Source: Ardenticatenaceae bacterium
GTDB taxonomy: Bacteria > Chloroflexota > Anaerolineae > Promineifilales > Promineifilaceae
NCBI GenBank assembly: GCA_020634395.1
Contig: JACKBU010000024.1
Location: forward strand, 21,937 to 85,936
Reading direction: 5' to 3'
DNA: 64,000 nt
A program made the translations under genes and the position numbers. The notes beneath the pieces were generated by a model, which was given only the letters and a program-made list of their open reading frames with translations, was not told the DNA's origin and searched no databases. Numbering within the stretch: the first letter of the stretch is position 1; every line of letters begins with the position of its first letter. Of this stretch, positions 63,754 through 64,000 are shown in pieces.

Positions 63754-64000
63754 TCCGGCGGCCCCCTCTCCCTTTGGGAGAGGGCTGGGGAGAGGGCAGA
63801 GCAGGCAAAGAGATGTGCTATAAGGCCCTGGTAGTTTAAGGGTTTCCCTCCCCTCAATCCCCTCCCAGTGGGAGGGGAAGTCCGGCGGCTCCCTCTCCCT
63901 CTGGGAGAGGGTTGGGGAGAGGGCAGAGCAGGCAAAGGGATGTGCTATAAGGCCCTGGTAGTTTAAGGGTTTCCCTCCCCTCAATCCCCTCCCAGAGGGA
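63754..64000. repeat. Tandem 127-bp intergenic repeat at the right edge
   Basis: Two near-identical units with period 127 nt (CCCTCTCCCT at 63764 and 63891), each containing GGGAGAGGG palindromes and the shared tract GATGTGCTATAAGGCCCTGG. The array runs past the window. Part of the unit, inverted, occurs at 29173-29213. Confidence 0.85.

Larger units (their letters stand above)
1..64000. repeat. Dispersed palindromic octamer ACGGCCGT
   Basis: Counting by eye gives about 25 copies in the first 10 kb. Random expectation at about 60% GC is about 0.3 per 10 kb. It lies in both coding and intergenic DNA on both strands, often as AACGGCCGTT. It is absent from about 52.18-57.26 kb, and about six copies are seen from 57.3 to 62.7 kb. 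It resembles the HIP1 situation of cyanobacteria. Confidence 0.9.

Noticed and set aside
1..64000. tRNA, rRNA, tmRNA or IS-element transposase genes
   Set aside because: I looked through the intergenic gaps and ORFs and found none that I can support.

Overview
The window looks like chromosomal DNA of an uncultured-type Chloroflexota bacterium (Anaerolineae/Caldilineae-like). No rRNA is present, so this is an inference. It rests on the mix of secreted CSLREA/DUF11/LVIVD/PA14 proteins, C-termini ending in YLPxVxK, GC-rich coding DNA, a YcaQ-type glycosylase, DUF3662-FHA and a UGA-decoding SelD. Two features dominate the DNA itself. The palindromic octamer ACGGCCGT recurs about every 400 bp (hand count, first 10 kb), and a lower-GC defence island at about 52.2-62.7 kb largely lacks it.

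Layout. 1-9.1 kb: RNase J (cut by the left edge), UBP zinc finger, YcaQ-family DNA glycosylase, membrane protein, FhaA-like protein, selenoprotein SelD, a phosphorylase-like protein of unknown role, M24 peptidase. 9.3-11.8 kb: signal peptidase I, PA14/SH3 exported protein, rhomboid protease. 12-15.2 kb (minus strand): MhqD/MhqO/MhqR-like quinone-response genes with two matching candidate operators, and an ANT(6)-like nucleotidyltransferase. 15.2-19.5 kb (minus): tatABC, lipoate ligase, membrane-anchored hydrolase. 19.6-25.5 kb: saccharopine-dehydrogenase-like enzyme, KdpD/KdpE-like two-component system, a stand-alone USP protein and a KimA-like K+ transporter behind a candidate KdpE box. 25.6-31.7 kb: M23 lipoprotein, Asp-box exported protein, lysyl-oxidase-like lipoprotein. 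32-37.3 kb: large PAS/GAF histidine kinase and two response regulators. 37.5-48.7 kb: exported protein plus five-haem cytochrome with FN3 repeats, then two giant adhesin-like surface proteins. 49-51.6 kb: Ser/Thr kinase and HU/DUF4469-like protein, followed by a 22-23 bp iteron-like array.

52.3-63.7 kb is a defence island. It holds a class 2 DISARM locus in the order drmMII, HhH-GPD glycosylase, drmE, drmA, drmB, drmC, followed by an HNH endonuclease with a probable phosphorothioate-binding N-terminal domain. The embedded glycosylase has Tyr and Asp at the positions that characterise T:G-mismatch (Mig-type) glycosylases. A likely role is repair of deaminated 5-methylcytosine made by the neighbouring methylase. 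drmA carries two apparent single-base frameshifts and drmB one, all in the same direction, while no other gene in the window looks broken. The locus is therefore decaying, switchable or mis-sequenced. The window ends in a tandem 127-bp intergenic repeat.
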